Source: Blastopirellula sediminis
GTDB lineage: Bacteria > Planctomycetota > Planctomycetia > Pirellulales > Pirellulaceae
NCBI RefSeq assembly: GCF_020966755.1
Contig: NZ_JAJKFT010000004.1
Span: forward strand, 930,001-994,000
Direction of reading: 5' to 3'
DNA length: 64,000 bases
This document shows, piece after piece, positions 33,926-44,365 of the stretch (position 1 is its first letter; the number at the start of each line of letters is the position of its first letter). The notes below the pieces were generated by a model. It searched no databases. It was not told the origin of the DNA and saw only the letters and a list, made by a program, of their open reading frames with translations. A program made the translations under genes and the position numbers.

Positions 33926-34894
33926 ATGACGCCACTCGAAACGAACGACGATCTGCGCCGACGCGACTTCTTGCGTTTGCTGACTGGCGCCGCGGCGGCG
34001 GCCGGAACGCTGCAAGTCGGCTTGGAAACCGCGCGATCAGATTCGGACTTGGGGGAGCCGACCAAGTTTCAGATCGCTTGTATGACGCTTCCCTATTCCC
34101 GTTTTCCACTGCGACGCGCGCTGACCGGCATCCAGGGAGCGGGTTTTGAGTTCGTCGCGTGGGGCGTGTCGCATCAGGAAGGGGAGGGAAAGGAGCGCAC
34201 GCCGGTGTTGCGCGAAGACGCTCCCCTGGCCGACGCCAAGAGCTTGGCGCGTCAGTGTCGCGACATGGGGCTCTCGCCGGTGATGATGTTTTCGACGGTC
34301 TATCCGGAGCGAGAGAACGGGCTGGAGCTCTTGACGCATCGGATTCGCCAGGCGTCGGCGGCGGAGATCCCTCAAGTCTTGACGTTTGGTCATACCGAGG
34401 GAGGCGGTCGCGACCTCTGGATCGAGCGGCTGAAGAAGCTGGGCCCGATCGCGAGCGACCATGGAGTGATGCTGGTCATTAAACAGCATGGCGGCGATAC
34501 CGGAACCGGTCAGGCCTGTGCCGAGATCGTGCGTGAAGTCGATGAGCCGAACATTCGCGTGAACTATGACGCCGGCAACGTGATGGACTATTTGAACGTC
34601 GATCCGATTCCGGATATCGGCAAGTGTGCCGACGTCGTGCATAGCTTCTGCATCAAGGACCATCGCAATTGGCCTGTCGACCAGGACTGCGGGCCAGGGC
34701 TGGGGGAAATCGATCACTATCGTTTGTTGCATCCCGTCGCGCGAACGGGACGTCTGATGCCGCTCTGTTGCGAAAACATCTTCGCTCCCCTGATGCCGCA
34801 ACCGCAACGTCCGGAAGAGCTGGATAAGCTGGCCGAGCGGGCTCGCATCTTCCTAGAGACCGTCGTGGCGGGCCTCAAGCAGGTAAACTCCTAA
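33926..34894 (+). CDS. Tat-exported sugar isomerase/epimerase family TIM-barrel protein
   Basis: 322 residues from ATG 33926 (GTG 33896 is an alternative). The N-terminus has LRRRDFLRLLTGAAAAAG, a twin-arginine signal. The AP-endonuclease-2/xylose-isomerase-like barrel follows: GIQGAGFEFVAWGVSHQ, the metal-ligand region VMLVIKQHGGDTGTG, the VNYDAGNVMDY strand, HSFCIKDHRNWP and the C-terminal glutamate-type CCENIF. In known 3-keto-glycoside pathways such proteins epimerise or isomerise sugar intermediates. It heads a three-gene operon with DUF1080 and Gfo/Idh/MocA genes (gaps 21 and 10 bp). Confidence 0.78.
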   Translation: MTPLETNDDLRRRDFLRLLTGAAAAAGTLQVGLETARSDSDLGEPTKFQIACMTLPYSRFPLRRALTGIQGAGFEFVAWGVSHQEGEGKERTPVLREDAPLADAKSLARQCRDMGLSPVMMFSTVYPERENGLELLTHRIRQASAAEIPQVLTFGHTEGGGRDLWIERLKKLGPIASDHGVMLVIKQHGGDTGTGQACAEIVREVDEPNIRVNYDAGNVMDYLNVDPIPDIGKCADVVHSFCIKDHRNWPVDQDCGPGLGEIDHYRLLHPVARTGRLMPLCCENIFAPLMPQPQRPEELDKLAERARIFLETVVAGLKQVNS

Positions 34895-34915
34895 CGAACG
34901 AAGGCCGCAGTTCCG

Positions 34916-35743
34916 ATGACCTGGTGTCCACTTGCCATCCTGATCGCCTTGGCCGTTTTTCCAGCGGTCCTAACAGCGGCCGAACCGATGGAGCCGCGCG
35001 ACAAGGTCATCCATCCTTTCAATGGCGTCGATTTGGAAGGGTTTGTCCCTTATCTTCGGCCTGTCGATCGAGCTGCGGCGCGAGACGCCTACTCGGTGAA
35101 AGATGGCGCCATCCGCATCTCAGGCGAAGGAATGGGGTACCTGGCGACCGCTGACGCCTACAAGAATTACCACTTGAAGATCGAATACAAATGGGGAGAG
35201 CGAACGGACGGCAGCAAGTATGTTCGCAATTCCGGAATTCTACTGCACGCCAATGGACCTGACGGCAACGCGAAGGGAATCTGGATGGCCTCGATCGAAG
35301 TGCAACTCGCCCAGGGGTGCGAAGGGGATTTTATCCTGATCCGCGGCGACGACGAAGCAGGCAAACCGATTCCGGTCGCGCTGTTCAGTAGCGTGACGAA
35401 AGGGAAAGACGGCCGGCCGCGCTGGGATCCTAGCGGCGAGCGAACAGCGTATACGAATCGGCAGTTCTGGTGGTCGGATCATCAGGTTGGGTTTGAAGAG
35501 CTGAAAGATACGCGGGGAGAAAAGGATGTCGCGAGCCCGCTTGGCGAATGGACGCTCGTCGAGTGCATCTGCCGGGACGATACGATCACCGTGAAAATCA
35601 ATGGACGCATCGTGAACAAATGCGACTGCGTGACGCCCTCGGCAGGGAAGATCTTGCTGGAAAACGAGTCGAACGAAATCTACTTCCGAAACTTTGAAAT
35701 CTGTCCCTTGCCGGAAGCGGCCGCGGCGGAAAACGGGGATTAA
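34916..35743 (+). CDS. Secreted DUF1080 (3-keto-disaccharide hydrolase family) protein
   Basis: 275 residues with a signal peptide (MTWCPLAILIALAVFPAV, cleaved near TAAEP). The concanavalin-like DUF1080 fold shows as FNGVDLEGFVPYL, YKNYHLKIEYKWGE, NSGILLHANGPDG, IEVQLAQGCEGDFILI and LVECICRDDTITVKINGRIVN. Members of this family (Pfam PF06439) hydrolyse 3-keto-glycosides. Catalytic residues cannot be confirmed by eye. Placed between an isomerase and an oxidoreductase of the same likely pathway. Confidence 0.85.
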   Translation: MTWCPLAILIALAVFPAVLTAAEPMEPRDKVIHPFNGVDLEGFVPYLRPVDRAAARDAYSVKDGAIRISGEGMGYLATADAYKNYHLKIEYKWGERTDGSKYVRNSGILLHANGPDGNAKGIWMASIEVQLAQGCEGDFILIRGDDEAGKPIPVALFSSVTKGKDGRPRWDPSGERTAYTNRQFWWSDHQVGFEELKDTRGEKDVASPLGEWTLVECICRDDTITVKINGRIVNKCDCVTPSAGKILLENESNEIYFRNFEICPLPEAAAAENGD

Positions 35744-35753
35744 GGGAATCGTC

Positions 35754-37052
35754 ATGCAGGAATACCCAACGAGTCGGCCTTCTACGGAAAATGGCCGACG
35801 ACAATTCTTGAAGACCGCCGGTCTGGCGGCGACCGGCGCGGCGCTGCTATCGTCCGTCAGTCCGGTGCATGCGGCCGGCGACGATCGGCTGAAGGTCGGC
35901 TTGGTCGGTTGCGGCGGCCGCGGAACTGGCGCGGCGCTGCAAGCGTTGACGGCGGACCAAAACGTCCAGCTGACGGCGATGGCCGACATGTTTCAGCCGC
36001 GGCTGGATGATTCGCTCCGTTCCCTTTCGGTGCGGACCGAAGTAGCGAGCAAGATCGACGTTCCCAAAGAACGGCAATTCATTGGGTTCGACGCCTACAA
36101 AGAGTTGATCGCCAGCGATGTTGACGTCGTGCTGTTGGCGACCCCGCCCCATTTCCGGCCGATGCATTTGAAAGCGGCGATCGAAGCCGGCAAGCATGTC
36201 TTTGCCGAAAAGCCGGTGGCGGTCGACGCACCTGGCGTTCGTTCGGTGCTGGAGAGCTGCGAGCTGGCGAAACGGAAAGGTCTGTCGGTCGTTTCGGGGC
36301 TCTGCATCCGCTACGACCAAGGCTTTCAAGAAGGAATCGAGCGGATCCATGACGGCGCGATCGGCGAGGCGCACACGATTTTCGCCGACGACTATCGGGG
36401 ACCGATTTGGGTGAAGACGCGCGAGGCGTCGTGGACCGACATGCATTGGCAGATGCACAACTGGTACTACTTCACGTGGCTCTCGGGAGACTTTAACGTC
36501 GAGCAGCATGTGCATTACCTGGACGTTTGCGCGTGGGTGCTGAACGACTATCCGGTGAAGGCGATCGGCATGGGAGGGCGACAAGTACGCACTGACGAAA
36601 TGTATGGCAACATCTACGACCATCACAGCGTCGTCTACGAATATGCCAGCGGCGCGCGCGTCGTCAGCAATTGCCGGCAGCAAAAGGGATGCAAGAATCG
36701 GATGGGCGCCGTCGTGCAAGGCTCGCGGGGGACCGCTCAGCTCTCGGAAAAGGGGATTGCGATCGAAGGGGATTCGTCCTGGGCTTTCACGGAAAAGGCG
36801 AAAAGCATGTACCAGGTCGAGCATGACGAACTCTTCGCCAGCATTCGCGCAGGCAAGCCGCGAAACGACGGCAACTACATGGCCAACAGCACGATGATGG
36901 CGATCATGGGACGGATGGCGACTTATACTGGGCAAGAGGTCAGTTGGGACCAGGCGTTCGGTTCCAAACAAGATCTTTCTCCCGCCGCGTACGAATGGGG
37001 AGACGCGCCGGAGGTGATCATCGCTCAGCCGGGGATTACCAAGTTGATTTAA
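35754..37052 (+). CDS. Tat-exported Gfo/Idh/MocA family oxidoreductase
   Basis: 432 residues from ATG 35754. N-terminus ENGRRQFLKTAGLAATGAAL is a twin-arginine signal. The Rossmann domain starts LKVGLVGCGGRGTGAALQAL, then DVDVVLLATPPHFRPMHLKAAIEAGKH in pieces and the EKPVAVD motif near residue 165, as usual for the family. The substrate domain has YHCxx-like HWQMHNWYYFTWLSGDFNVE and VVYEYASGARV. Likely reaction is NAD(P)-dependent oxidation or reduction of a sugar C3 hydroxyl. Export of a nicotinamide enzyme requires the cofactor to be bound before Tat transport. Confidence 0.88.
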   Translation: MQEYPTSRPSTENGRRQFLKTAGLAATGAALLSSVSPVHAAGDDRLKVGLVGCGGRGTGAALQALTADQNVQLTAMADMFQPRLDDSLRSLSVRTEVASKIDVPKERQFIGFDAYKELIASDVDVVLLATPPHFRPMHLKAAIEAGKHVFAEKPVAVDAPGVRSVLESCELAKRKGLSVVSGLCIRYDQGFQEGIERIHDGAIGEAHTIFADDYRGPIWVKTREASWTDMHWQMHNWYYFTWLSGDFNVEQHVHYLDVCAWVLNDYPVKAIGMGGRQVRTDEMYGNIYDHHSVVYEYASGARVVSNCRQQKGCKNRMGAVVQGSRGTAQLSEKGIAIEGDSSWAFTEKAKSMYQVEHDELFASIRAGKPRNDGNYMANSTMMAIMGRMATYTGQEVSWDQAFGSKQDLSPAAYEWGDAPEVIIAQPGITKLI

Positions 37053-37097
37053 CCTGGCGATCGTACGGCATTTGTTTTCCCGTTTTGAGAGTCGCGT

Positions 37098-37598
37098 TTG
37101 TCCGATCTATTGAACCCCGAAACGTCGCTGATCGGCCGGTCTATTCAGCGGCTCGTCGACAAATACGTCGCTCGACGACTGCGCCGCTTCCAGATTTGGG
37201 AATCGGACTGGGGACGAACGGCCGGCTGGATTCTGGAATACGACGGGGCGCCGATTGCCCTGTTGTCCGATCCAATCTGGGAAGACATGTTCTGGTATAG
37301 CTATGAGATGGAGTTCCGCCAGAACGACTACGTCACGGAAGCGGAATTTTATTCCGATGACTTTTGGAACGTGCGCGTGTTTGAAGGATATCGCTGGCGA
37401 AACTGCTACTTCGACGGCTACGACGGCAGTCCTTTCTCGGGCAAGCCGCCCACCGTCCCTGGCATGCGGATTTTCATGCGGGCGCTCTACTTAAGCAATT
37501 TGCCGCGGCGAACGCCGTTCGACAAATGGATCCTCTGGTGGCGAAAGAGGAACGGGCAAACGTGGACGCCGCCGGTTCCCGCGTTTCCAAGGGAATAG
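37098..37598 (+). CDS. Hypothetical protein, Trp/Tyr-rich
   Basis: 166 residues, apparently from a TTG at 37098 (no ATG until residue 88). The sequence is very rich in aromatic residues (WESDWGRTAGWILEY, WEDMFWYSYEMEF, YRWRNCYFDGYDG). There is no signal or membrane segment. No family recognised. It starts 45 bp after the Gfo/Idh/MocA gene but need not be part of that pathway. It is followed 2 bp later by a small lipoyl-like gene. Confidence 0.5.
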   Translation: MSDLLNPETSLIGRSIQRLVDKYVARRLRRFQIWESDWGRTAGWILEYDGAPIALLSDPIWEDMFWYSYEMEFRQNDYVTEAEFYSDDFWNVRVFEGYRWRNCYFDGYDGSPFSGKPPTVPGMRIFMRALYLSNLPRRTPFDKWILWWRKRNGQTWTPPVPAFPRE

Positions 37599-37600
37599 TT

Positions 37601-37789
37601 GTGACCGACGTCGTAATGCCATTTCTCCCGGCAGAGAGGCTGGTGCTCATTCAATGGACTGTGCCAGAGGGAACGCAAGTCCAAGAGGGTGATCTAATCG
37701 GTGACGTCGGGGTGTTCCCGGACGCTCGGACAGGTATTGAAGATGTCATTGTCATGTTGCCTTTCCCTGTGCGAATCCGGCCAAGTTGA
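37601..37789 (+). CDS. Small biotinyl/lipoyl-like domain protein, no attachment lysine
   Basis: 62 residues from GTG 37601, with GGGA upstream. The sequence VVMPFLPAERLVLIQWTVPEG then TQVQEGDLIGDV closely follows the first half of a lipoyl domain (MPxLG-x-x-IVxWxVxEGDxVxxGDxI). The modified lysine and second half (normally TDKA ... GxVxxIxVxEG) are missing: after GVFPDARTGIEDV the frame ends in an unrelated tail. It could be a truncated domain, a half-domain that dimerises, or a remnant. Confidence 0.4.
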   Translation: MTDVVMPFLPAERLVLIQWTVPEGTQVQEGDLIGDVGVFPDARTGIEDVIVMLPFPVRIRPS

Positions 37790-37972
37790 GGTGTGGTACG
37801 TCTACTACTGCCACTTCCGCATCGGCCAACTCGACGAACGAACCAGGGGGGCCCACCCAAAAAAGGACGAGAAATCAAACTGACGTAGGTGTCACCCATG
37901 TGTCCGAACGGGGGTTGCCTATGTGTGCGGTCTGTACGCACCGCGGACCCTACTTCGATACCGTGAGTGGCG

Positions 37973-39637
37973 TTAGGAGATGTCGGGCTTCATCAGCTCA
38001 CGATACGCCAACTGATCGTCGTGCATTCGCTGGAAGACTTCGTACTTCGCTTGGTGGTACGCCGCGGTTGGGCCGGAGGTTGGTTCCAAGACTCGGCTGA
38101 CTCCGCTCATTGCGGCCATCGCGGAGAGGAGGTTTGAGTGATCGCCGGAGGCGACGGCGCCGAGCATGGCGCTGCCGAGGAGGACTGATTCGCTTTCTTG
38201 CGGCAGGACGATCCGGCACTGGGTGATGTCGGCATGTTCGCGGAGGAAGATCGGGTTTTTCACGCCGCCGCCGCACGCGAAGATCGTGTCGATGCGGTAT
38301 CCCGCGCGATTCATCACTTCGATGATATGCCGCGTGCCGTAGGCGATCGCCTGAATCACGGCCAGGTAAAGCCGCGCCAAGTCGTCAAGCGACGCCGACA
38401 TCGTGAGCCCAGAGATCATGCCGCGGAGCGTGGGATCCGCCCAAGGCGAGCGATTGCCGTGGAAGTAGGGAGAAACATGCAGTTCGCGAGTCAGGGAGGC
38501 CGGGACTTTGCGATCGGTCGAGAGGGCAGTGAGCCGCTCGTTCAAGATCTCATAGACCGACTTGCCGGTTTCCGTCGACAGCTGTCGCAGCTGAGCGGAG
38601 GCGCCATGGTTTTCGACGACGAAGTCAACGAGCGCGCCGGTCGCCGATTGGCCTCCTTCGGTCAGCCACATGCCGGGGACCATCGCCGAATAATACGGTC
38701 CCCAGATTCCTTGGATATAGCGCGGCTCCTGCGAGACCGCCATGTGACAGCTGGAAGTTCCGCCGATCAACGCGAGACGCCGATCGAGATTGACTTCTTC
38801 GTTCTCCAGACAGGCGCCGATCATGCCGATACCGCCAGCATGGGCGTCGATGATCGACACGCCGACGGCGGTTCCGGCCGGAACGCCAAGCTCTGCGGCG
38901 GCCGACGGCGTGACGCCGGGCGAAATTGATTCTCCCATCGCGCGAACGCGGCGGCCGATGCGGGCGAAGTTTTCGTCGGCTAAATCTTCGAGTCCGATCG
39001 CGCGGAAGTAGTAGGCGTCCCAGCGGCCAGGCTGATCGGCGCCATCGACCTCTTCATGGCCGAGGTAAGTCCACTTGCAGACGGTGCTGCAGAGAGAGCG
39101 AGTCTCGTCGCCGGTCGCGCGATAAGTGAGGTAGTCGGGAAGATCGAAAAACTTTTGGCCGCGGCGCCAACTCGCAGGCAAGTTTTCTTTCAGCCAAAGG
39201 AGCTTCGGCGTTTCCATCTCCGGCGAGATGACGTTGCCGACGTACTTCAGCACTTCGTGACCGCCGCCGTTGATCCGGGCGGCCTGATCGGTGGCGCGGT
39301 GATCCATCCAGACGATGACGTTTTGATCGTCGTCGCCGTCGGGGCTGACCGTGACCGGACGGCCTTCGGCATCAGTGACGACGAGCGAACAAGTTGCGTC
39401 AAATCCGATGCCGCGGATCTTTGCCGGATCGACGTTCGCGGCGGCGATCGCCTGACGCACGCATTGGCAAACCGACTGCCAAATGTTGGTGGAGGACTGC
39501 TGGACAAAGTTGGCCTGCGGGCGATAGGTGGCGATCGCCTGGGTGGCGGAACCTTTTAGCGTGCCGTGGCTGTCGAAGAGCCCTGCCCGGGCGCTGCCTG
39601 TTCCGACGTCGACGCCGATGTAGTAGCGGTCGTTCAT
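37973..39637 (-). CDS. FGGY-family pentulose kinase (ribulokinase-like)
   Basis: 554 residues from ATG 39637. N-terminal ATPase motif [18 protein letters not shown], then [12 protein letters not shown] and IVWMDHRA, typical of the FGGY pentulose kinase group (TIGR01315 type). The C-terminal domain has [20 protein letters not shown] and the adenosine motif [19 protein letters not shown]. It phosphorylates a ketopentose or similar ketose. It is the last gene of a four-gene operon (symporter, DapA-like, isomerase, kinase), 4 bp after the isomerase stop, so it is probably the kinase for the isomerase product. Confidence 0.87.
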   Translation of the reverse strand: MNDRYYIGVDVGTGSARAGLFDSHGTLKGSATQAIATYRPQANFVQQSSTNIWQSVCQCVRQAIAAANVDPAKIRGIGFDATCSLVVTDAEGRPVTVSPDGDDDQNVIVWMDHRATDQAARINGGGHEVLKYVGNVISPEMETPKLLWLKENLPASWRRGQKFFDLPDYLTYRATGDETRSLCSTVCKWTYLGHEEVDGADQPGRWDAYYFRAIGLEDLADENFARIGRRVRAMGESISPGVTPSAAAELGVPAGTAVGVSIIDAHAGGIGMIGACLENEEVNLDRRLALIGGTSSCHMAVSQEPRYIQGIWGPYYSAMVPGMWLTEGGQSATGALVDFVVENHGASAQLRQLSTETGKSVYEILNERLTALSTDRKVPASLTRELHVSPYFHGNRSPWADPTLRGMISGLTMSASLDDLARLYLAVIQAIAYGTRHIIEVMNRAGYRIDTIFACGGGVKNPIFLREHADITQCRIVLPQESESVLLGSAMLGAVASGDHSNLLSAMAAMSGVSRVLEPTSGPTAAYHQAKYEVFQRMHDDQLAYRELMKPDIS

Positions 39638-39641
39638 CCCG

Positions 39642-41276
39642 TTACTTGGCTCCATTCCAGCGGACGCCCTCTTTGTTCGTGCCGCACAAGTTGACCTGCA
39701 TGCCGAGGGCAGCAGCCATTGCGGCGCGAGCCCACATCGCACGGTCGGCGGACGCGGCATCGCTCGCGTAGGCGACCTGAATGTGGTTGGCCTTGTGCTT
39801 GGCCATCATCTGGTCGCGACTGACGCCGTAGGTAACGCCGTGCATGATCGGCCAGACCGGAGTGGTCGAGTCTAAACGGCGTTGCGTCTCGGCTTCTGGC
39901 AGCGTAATCGCTTCGCCGCGGCCGAGATCGATGTGGAGGGCGTTGTCGGCGACGTAGATCCGGGACCAGACGATTTCGCCGGGGCGAGAAACGCCGGCGA
40001 GCGTCGACCCTCCCTTCGGAAAATACATGGGCGGCTGACGATAGCCATGGCACTGGCTCCAGCCGCCGAGATGCTCGGCCGGCGCCGAGCCGGAGATCTC
40101 GAAGACCCAGACATATTGGTCGGTCGTGCCCGACTCGTCGGGACAGCCCCAGCGCAAATCGTGCAGCGTCGTTTCGACCGGTTCGCCCAGCTCGCGGTGG
40201 AGACGCTGAATCAGGATCGCGTCGAGGCCGGCGCATTCGTCGACTTCGTTGAAGTGAGGAATGCTGCGTTTGAAGAAGAGCTCACGCTGGCCGCGGCGAT
40301 CATAAACCGGCGGCCGCGCGGTGCTGTTAAGGGTTCCTTCGACCAGGTCGCTGGCCGGGGTCATATCTTTGAGCCCCTGCTGGTACTGAATGCCGATCGT
40401 CTCGCAGCCAAAGTGATCAGCCATGCGGACGGCGGCGATATACATGCGGCATTGCTGCATCACTTGCAGTTCGGTCAGATCTTGCGCCTCGTCCGGGCCA
40501 AAATGAAACCGCATGCCGTTGTCTTCGTACCACGCGAAGACCTCATTCGCTTCAATGTCGGTTACCTCTTCCATTTCGGCGACGAGCGCCGACTGGCTGA
40601 GCCGTTCTTTAAAGACGCCGACCGGGTGAAGAAGATGGTCGGGAATGATCGCGTTGAACATCCCCATGCATCCTTCGTCAAAGACCCCCATGATCGCTTT
40701 TTCGCGAATCAGCTGGTGCGCCAGTTTCTTGCCGAGCGTCTCCTCTTTCTCCGGAATCCAACTGGGATCGAGCGGCGCGACGTGATCGAGCGGGTGATCG
40801 CACTTGCCGGTTTCGAGCCAGGTTTTCAAGCGACTGGTGAAGTAGTCGTCGGTGAAGTCGACGCTCCATAAGGTCGAGTAGTTGACCCCGGCCTTGGTGA
40901 GCGAGCCGTTCAGGTTGAGCATGCCGACCAGGCCGGGCCATTGGCCAGACCAGTTGGCGACGGTCAGGATCGGGCCACGATGACTGATCAGCCCGGCCAA
41001 CACATGGTGCGAGTATTGCCAGACCGCCTCGGCGACGATCAGGGGCGCATCGGGATCGAGGGAGCGAAAGATCTCCATCCCTTGCTTTTGACTATCGATA
41101 AAGCCATGCCCATCGGCGCTAACCGGATGGGCGCGCTCGATGCGGCGGCCGAGTTTTTCGACGGCGGCGGCTAGTTTTTGTTCCAGCTCTTGTTGGGCGG
41201 GCCAACAAGTTTGGTTGGCCGAGAGACGAGAATCGCCGCTGGCGACGAGCAGAACCGACGGTTGCGCGTGGGGCAT
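39642..41276 (-). CDS. L-fucose/L-arabinose isomerase family protein
   Basis: 544 residues from ATG 41276 (a TTG three codons upstream would overlap the preceding stop). The N-terminal domains have Rossmann-like parts ([37 protein letters not shown]) as in FucI/AraA. Putative metal ligands are in [47 protein letters not shown] and the His in PIMHGVTYG. It should convert an aldose to a ketose for the FGGY kinase downstream. The sugar is not clear; it is not a close match to canonical AraA or FucI by eye. Confidence 0.8.
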   Translation of the reverse strand: MPHAQPSVLLVASGDSRLSANQTCWPAQQELEQKLAAAVEKLGRRIERAHPVSADGHGFIDSQKQGMEIFRSLDPDAPLIVAEAVWQYSHHVLAGLISHRGPILTVANWSGQWPGLVGMLNLNGSLTKAGVNYSTLWSVDFTDDYFTSRLKTWLETGKCDHPLDHVAPLDPSWIPEKEETLGKKLAHQLIREKAIMGVFDEGCMGMFNAIIPDHLLHPVGVFKERLSQSALVAEMEEVTDIEANEVFAWYEDNGMRFHFGPDEAQDLTELQVMQQCRMYIAAVRMADHFGCETIGIQYQQGLKDMTPASDLVEGTLNSTARPPVYDRRGQRELFFKRSIPHFNEVDECAGLDAILIQRLHRELGEPVETTLHDLRWGCPDESGTTDQYVWVFEISGSAPAEHLGGWSQCHGYRQPPMYFPKGGSTLAGVSRPGEIVWSRIYVADNALHIDLGRGEAITLPEAETQRRLDSTTPVWPIMHGVTYGVSRDQMMAKHKANHIQVAYASDAASADRAMWARAAMAAALGMQVNLCGTNKEGVRWNGAK

Positions 41277-41281
41277 GCGTT

Positions 41282-42193
41282 TCAACCTTGAACGACGGGG
41301 ATATCTAGTTCCTGCAGAATCTTGGCGATCTTTTCACGTTCCGGGGCATGGAACTTGTGAAACGGTTGCGCCATGCAATCATCGCAGATTTTCAGCAGCG
41401 ATAAACAACACTTGGTCGCTTTGATGTATTTCGACGCATATTTGCCGACTTCGTAAATCCGCTGGAACTCGACAATGCGGCGATGAAGCTCGGCTTGCTT
41501 GACGCTGTCGCCGGCGACGATCGCCTCGTAACATTCGACGAAGAGCCGCGGTAAGACATTGGCGCCGCCGTTAACGCCCCCGTCTCCGCCGAGCTGCATC
41601 GCTTCGGGAAGCAGCGCTTCGGGACCGATCAAGACCGACCAATCGGGACGAAGCCGCTTCAGGCCGGTCGCTTTGCCGAAATAGTCGAGATCGCCGCTGC
41701 TATCTTTCAGCCCGACGATCCCTTCCAGGTCGCTCAGCTTTTCGAGCGTCTCGATCTCGAACCAAACTTTGGTGAGCGCCGGCATGTTGTAAAGCATCAG
41801 CGGAAGCGGCAACTCGGCGACGATGTTGCGGACGTAGGAAGAGAGTTCCGTTTGACCCGCCGGAAAGTAATAAGGAGTCGACAAGACGACTGCCGCGGCG
41901 CCGGCGTCGGCCGCATGTTGGGCCAGCGCGATCGACTCGATGAAGGCCGTATCGGTAACGCCGACCAAGACCGGGAAGCGACCCGCGGTCTGACGACAAA
42001 CGGCGTCGATCACTTCGCGCCGCAAGCGATAGCTGAGACTCGGCGCTTCGCCGGTGCTGCCGAGAATGAAGAGTCCATGGACGCCTCCTTCGATCACATG
42101 CTCGAGCAATCGCTCGAGGCCTGCGTGGTCGAGCTGATCGTTCCCCAAAAGCGGCGTCACCAGGGGCGGAATGATTCCATGAAACTTCGACAT
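41282..42193 (-). CDS. Dihydrodipicolinate synthase / N-acetylneuraminate lyase family aldolase
   Basis: 303 residues from ATG 42193. TIM-barrel class I aldolase with [15 protein letters not shown] (GxTGE motif) near 40-55, the catalytic Tyr in [10 protein letters not shown] near 138 and the Schiff-base Lys in [11 protein letters not shown] near 165. The C-terminal extension contains [14 protein letters not shown]. Given the neighbours, it more likely cleaves a keto-deoxy sugar acid or a related compound than makes dihydrodipicolinate. Part of the sugar operon; 5 bp before the isomerase gene. Confidence 0.87.
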   Translation of the reverse strand: MSKFHGIIPPLVTPLLGNDQLDHAGLERLLEHVIEGGVHGLFILGSTGEAPSLSYRLRREVIDAVCRQTAGRFPVLVGVTDTAFIESIALAQHAADAGAAAVVLSTPYYFPAGQTELSSYVRNIVAELPLPLMLYNMPALTKVWFEIETLEKLSDLEGIVGLKDSSGDLDYFGKATGLKRLRPDWSVLIGPEALLPEAMQLGGDGGVNGGANVLPRLFVECYEAIVAGDSVKQAELHRRIVEFQRIYEVGKYASKYIKATKCCLSLLKICDDCMAQPFHKFHAPEREKIAKILQELDIPVVQG

Positions 42194-42257
42194 TGCACGA
42201 CTCACGCGGTTCGGTTGGAAAAAGGGGGAGGACGATATTGGCGATAGAAAGCGGCGA

Positions 42258-43817
42258 TTAAACTTCTTCTTGCGGCTGCGGTTCACGCGGTTGGTCGAGG
42301 GCGGACTGCGGCTCCTTTTCGCTGGAGCGATCGAGCAATTGCGTCAGGGCGAATCCGACCAGCAGAATGGCGAGCGTGCCGAAGACGGTGGTCAGGAACG
42401 AATCGAACGGGCTCTTGGCGTCGGCCCACGCTGCGGGCCAGATCGGCATGTGCGAAAGGGTCATCCAGAGGATCACAAGCACGCCGGAAGTGACGCCCAG
42501 GATAGCCGAGAGGTTGCGTGTGCGCTGCGAGAGGAAACCGAGCAGAAATAGCCCCAGCATGCCGCCGCTGAAGATCCCGGCCAATTTCCACCATGCGTCG
42601 AGGATGCTTTTCACTTCCATCAGCGCCAACGCGGCGCTGGTTCCGATGACGCCCCAGAGGAGCGTACTGACGTAAAGGACGACCATCGATTCTTTCTCGG
42701 TGGCGTCGGGACGATAGAAACGCTTGTAAAAGTCGGCCAGCGTGAGCGTGGCTGCGCCATTTAAGCTGGTCGAAAGGGTGCTCATCGCCGCCGCGAAGAT
42801 CGCTGCGACTAGCAGGCCGGAAACGCCGACCGGCAGTCCCGCGACGATGAAGAAGGGAAAAACGCCGTCGCCGTTTCCCTTGGCGATCTCCGCTTGAATC
42901 GTCGGAGGCAACAGCTCTGGTCGGGCGCCGTAGTAGGCGAATAGCGACGTACCGATCCAAAGGAAGAGAATTGAGATTGGTACGTAGACGAGCGCTCCGA
43001 GCCAGACCGAGCGACGAGCGTCGCCGTCCGACTTGGCGGCGATGTAGCGCTGGATATAGCTTTGGTCGATGCCGAAGTTTTGCAGGTTGATGAACAGACC
43101 ATAGACCAGCACGACCCAGAAGGTCGGCTCGGTCAAAACCAATTGCATGCTGCCGAGACTGAACTTGTGATGTTCCGCCGCGATCGTCATCAACTGACCA
43201 GGACCTTCCGGCATGCTGAGGGGAATCAGGATGGCGCAAACAATCGCGCCAGTTGCCAGCACCACGCTTTGCAGCGCGTCGGTCCAGATCACCCCTTCGA
43301 TCCCGCCGAGCAGCGTGTACAGAGTGGTTAGTCCGCCGGTGACCAGGATCAGCATCGGAATGTTCCAGCCGAGCAGTTGATGGAGCGGCAGCGCGAGCAA
43401 GTACATCACCGAGCCCATCCGCGCCACTTGCGTCAGCAAGTAGCAAACGGCGGCGTAAGTGCGGGCCCAAGTGCCGAACCGTTTTTCCAGGTGCTCATAG
43501 GCCGAGACGGCGTTCCCTTGGCGATAGTAGGGAACGAACCACCGCGTCGCCGCCCAGGCGGCGATTGGCAGGGAGATGCTGAACGCGATGGCGTTCCAGT
43601 TGCTCGAAAAGGCTTTGCCCGGCAGGGCGATAAAGCTGATGCTGCTGACGTAGGTGCCGAAGATCGAGAGCCCGACCACCCAGCCTGACATCGAGCGGCT
43701 CGCCGCCATGTAGCCGTCGGGATTGCTGCTCTTCGTATAGAACCAGGCGCCCAGACCGACGACGCAAACGAGATAGAGGACGAGTACGCCCACGTCGATC
43801 GGGGAAAAATGTGGCAC
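42258..43817 (-). CDS. Sodium:solute symporter (SSS family)
   Basis: 519 residues from GTG 43817 with GGAG 9 bases upstream. Thirteen or so hydrophobic segments begin [23 protein letters not shown] features include [62 protein letters not shown] and [27 protein letters not shown]. It likely brings the sugar or uronate used by this operon into the cell with sodium. It is the first gene of the operon; a GntR-type operator lies just upstream. Confidence 0.92.
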   Translation of the reverse strand: MPHFSPIDVGVLVLYLVCVVGLGAWFYTKSSNPDGYMAASRSMSGWVVGLSIFGTYVSSISFIALPGKAFSSNWNAIAFSISLPIAAWAATRWFVPYYRQGNAVSAYEHLEKRFGTWARTYAAVCYLLTQVARMGSVMYLLALPLHQLLGWNIPMLILVTGGLTTLYTLLGGIEGVIWTDALQSVVLATGAIVCAILIPLSMPEGPGQLMTIAAEHHKFSLGSMQLVLTEPTFWVVLVYGLFINLQNFGIDQSYIQRYIAAKSDGDARRSVWLGALVYVPISILFLWIGTSLFAYYGARPELLPPTIQAEIAKGNGDGVFPFFIVAGLPVGVSGLLVAAIFAAAMSTLSTSLNGAATLTLADFYKRFYRPDATEKESMVVLYVSTLLWGVIGTSAALALMEVKSILDAWWKLAGIFSGGMLGLFLLGFLSQRTRNLSAILGVTSGVLVILWMTLSHMPIWPAAWADAKSPFDSFLTTVFGTLAILLVGFALTQLLDRSSEKEPQSALDQPREPQPQEEV

Positions 43818-44365
43818 GAAAATCTCCTCGCTTCGTATCGCTACCAGGTTGCCTGAGTGTATCCCACTGGTATCCCAGCAGTATGGACGGGGGAAATTCG
43901 AGATGCAACCCCTTGGGCGGATTGTTGGCCGTCGCGGCCAGCTTGAACCAGGAAGCGGCGACAAGTCTCACGAGCCTGGTGATAGAACGCAGAGCGGCAT
44001 CGGCGCCGCAGACGTAAACGATCCTACCGCCGAGAGTTCGTCGAAGAAGCGGACGCAATTCGGCGATATTTTCTCACGGCCGGCGTCGAACTGCATTGGA
44101 AGTAATAGGTTGCGGCATCCTGGCAATTCCGCAGACGATCGAGTAATGTGAAACGAGGGACCCGGTAGTAAACGTCGTCCCGAAACGTGTTGATTGGCCG
44201 GAGGGGACTCGATCGAAGTTCGCTTGTCGGTCGGCGTTATCAGGGGCGGGTTGCTGCTGATCGAGCGGCAGTCGTACGCTAAGATACATTAAGTCCAACT
44301 GCTCATCGATTTGGGATTCACGCACAATCGTTCTGCTTTCGCGCCTGGCGCGTTAAAAGTAAGTC
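43818..44365. other. 548-bp divergent control region between symporter and gntR-type genes
   Basis: The symporter promoter/operator block is at 43859-43908. The remaining 450 bp contain no convincing gene; some frames are open but unconvincing. The GntR gene has no obvious operator copy of its own here. Confidence 0.5.
43859..43908 (-). promoter_or_regulatory. Promoter and GntR-type operator of the sugar operon
   Basis: On the minus strand: TTGCAT (43908-43903), a 17-bp spacer, CATACT (43885-43880), then TGGGATACCAGTGGGAT ending near 43861. TGGGATACCA matches the TGGTATACCA-like sites of FCD-type GntR proteins. It covers the expected transcription start, fitting repression. The start codon at 43817 is about 45 bp downstream. 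The same block occurs at 45268-45314. Confidence 0.7.
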
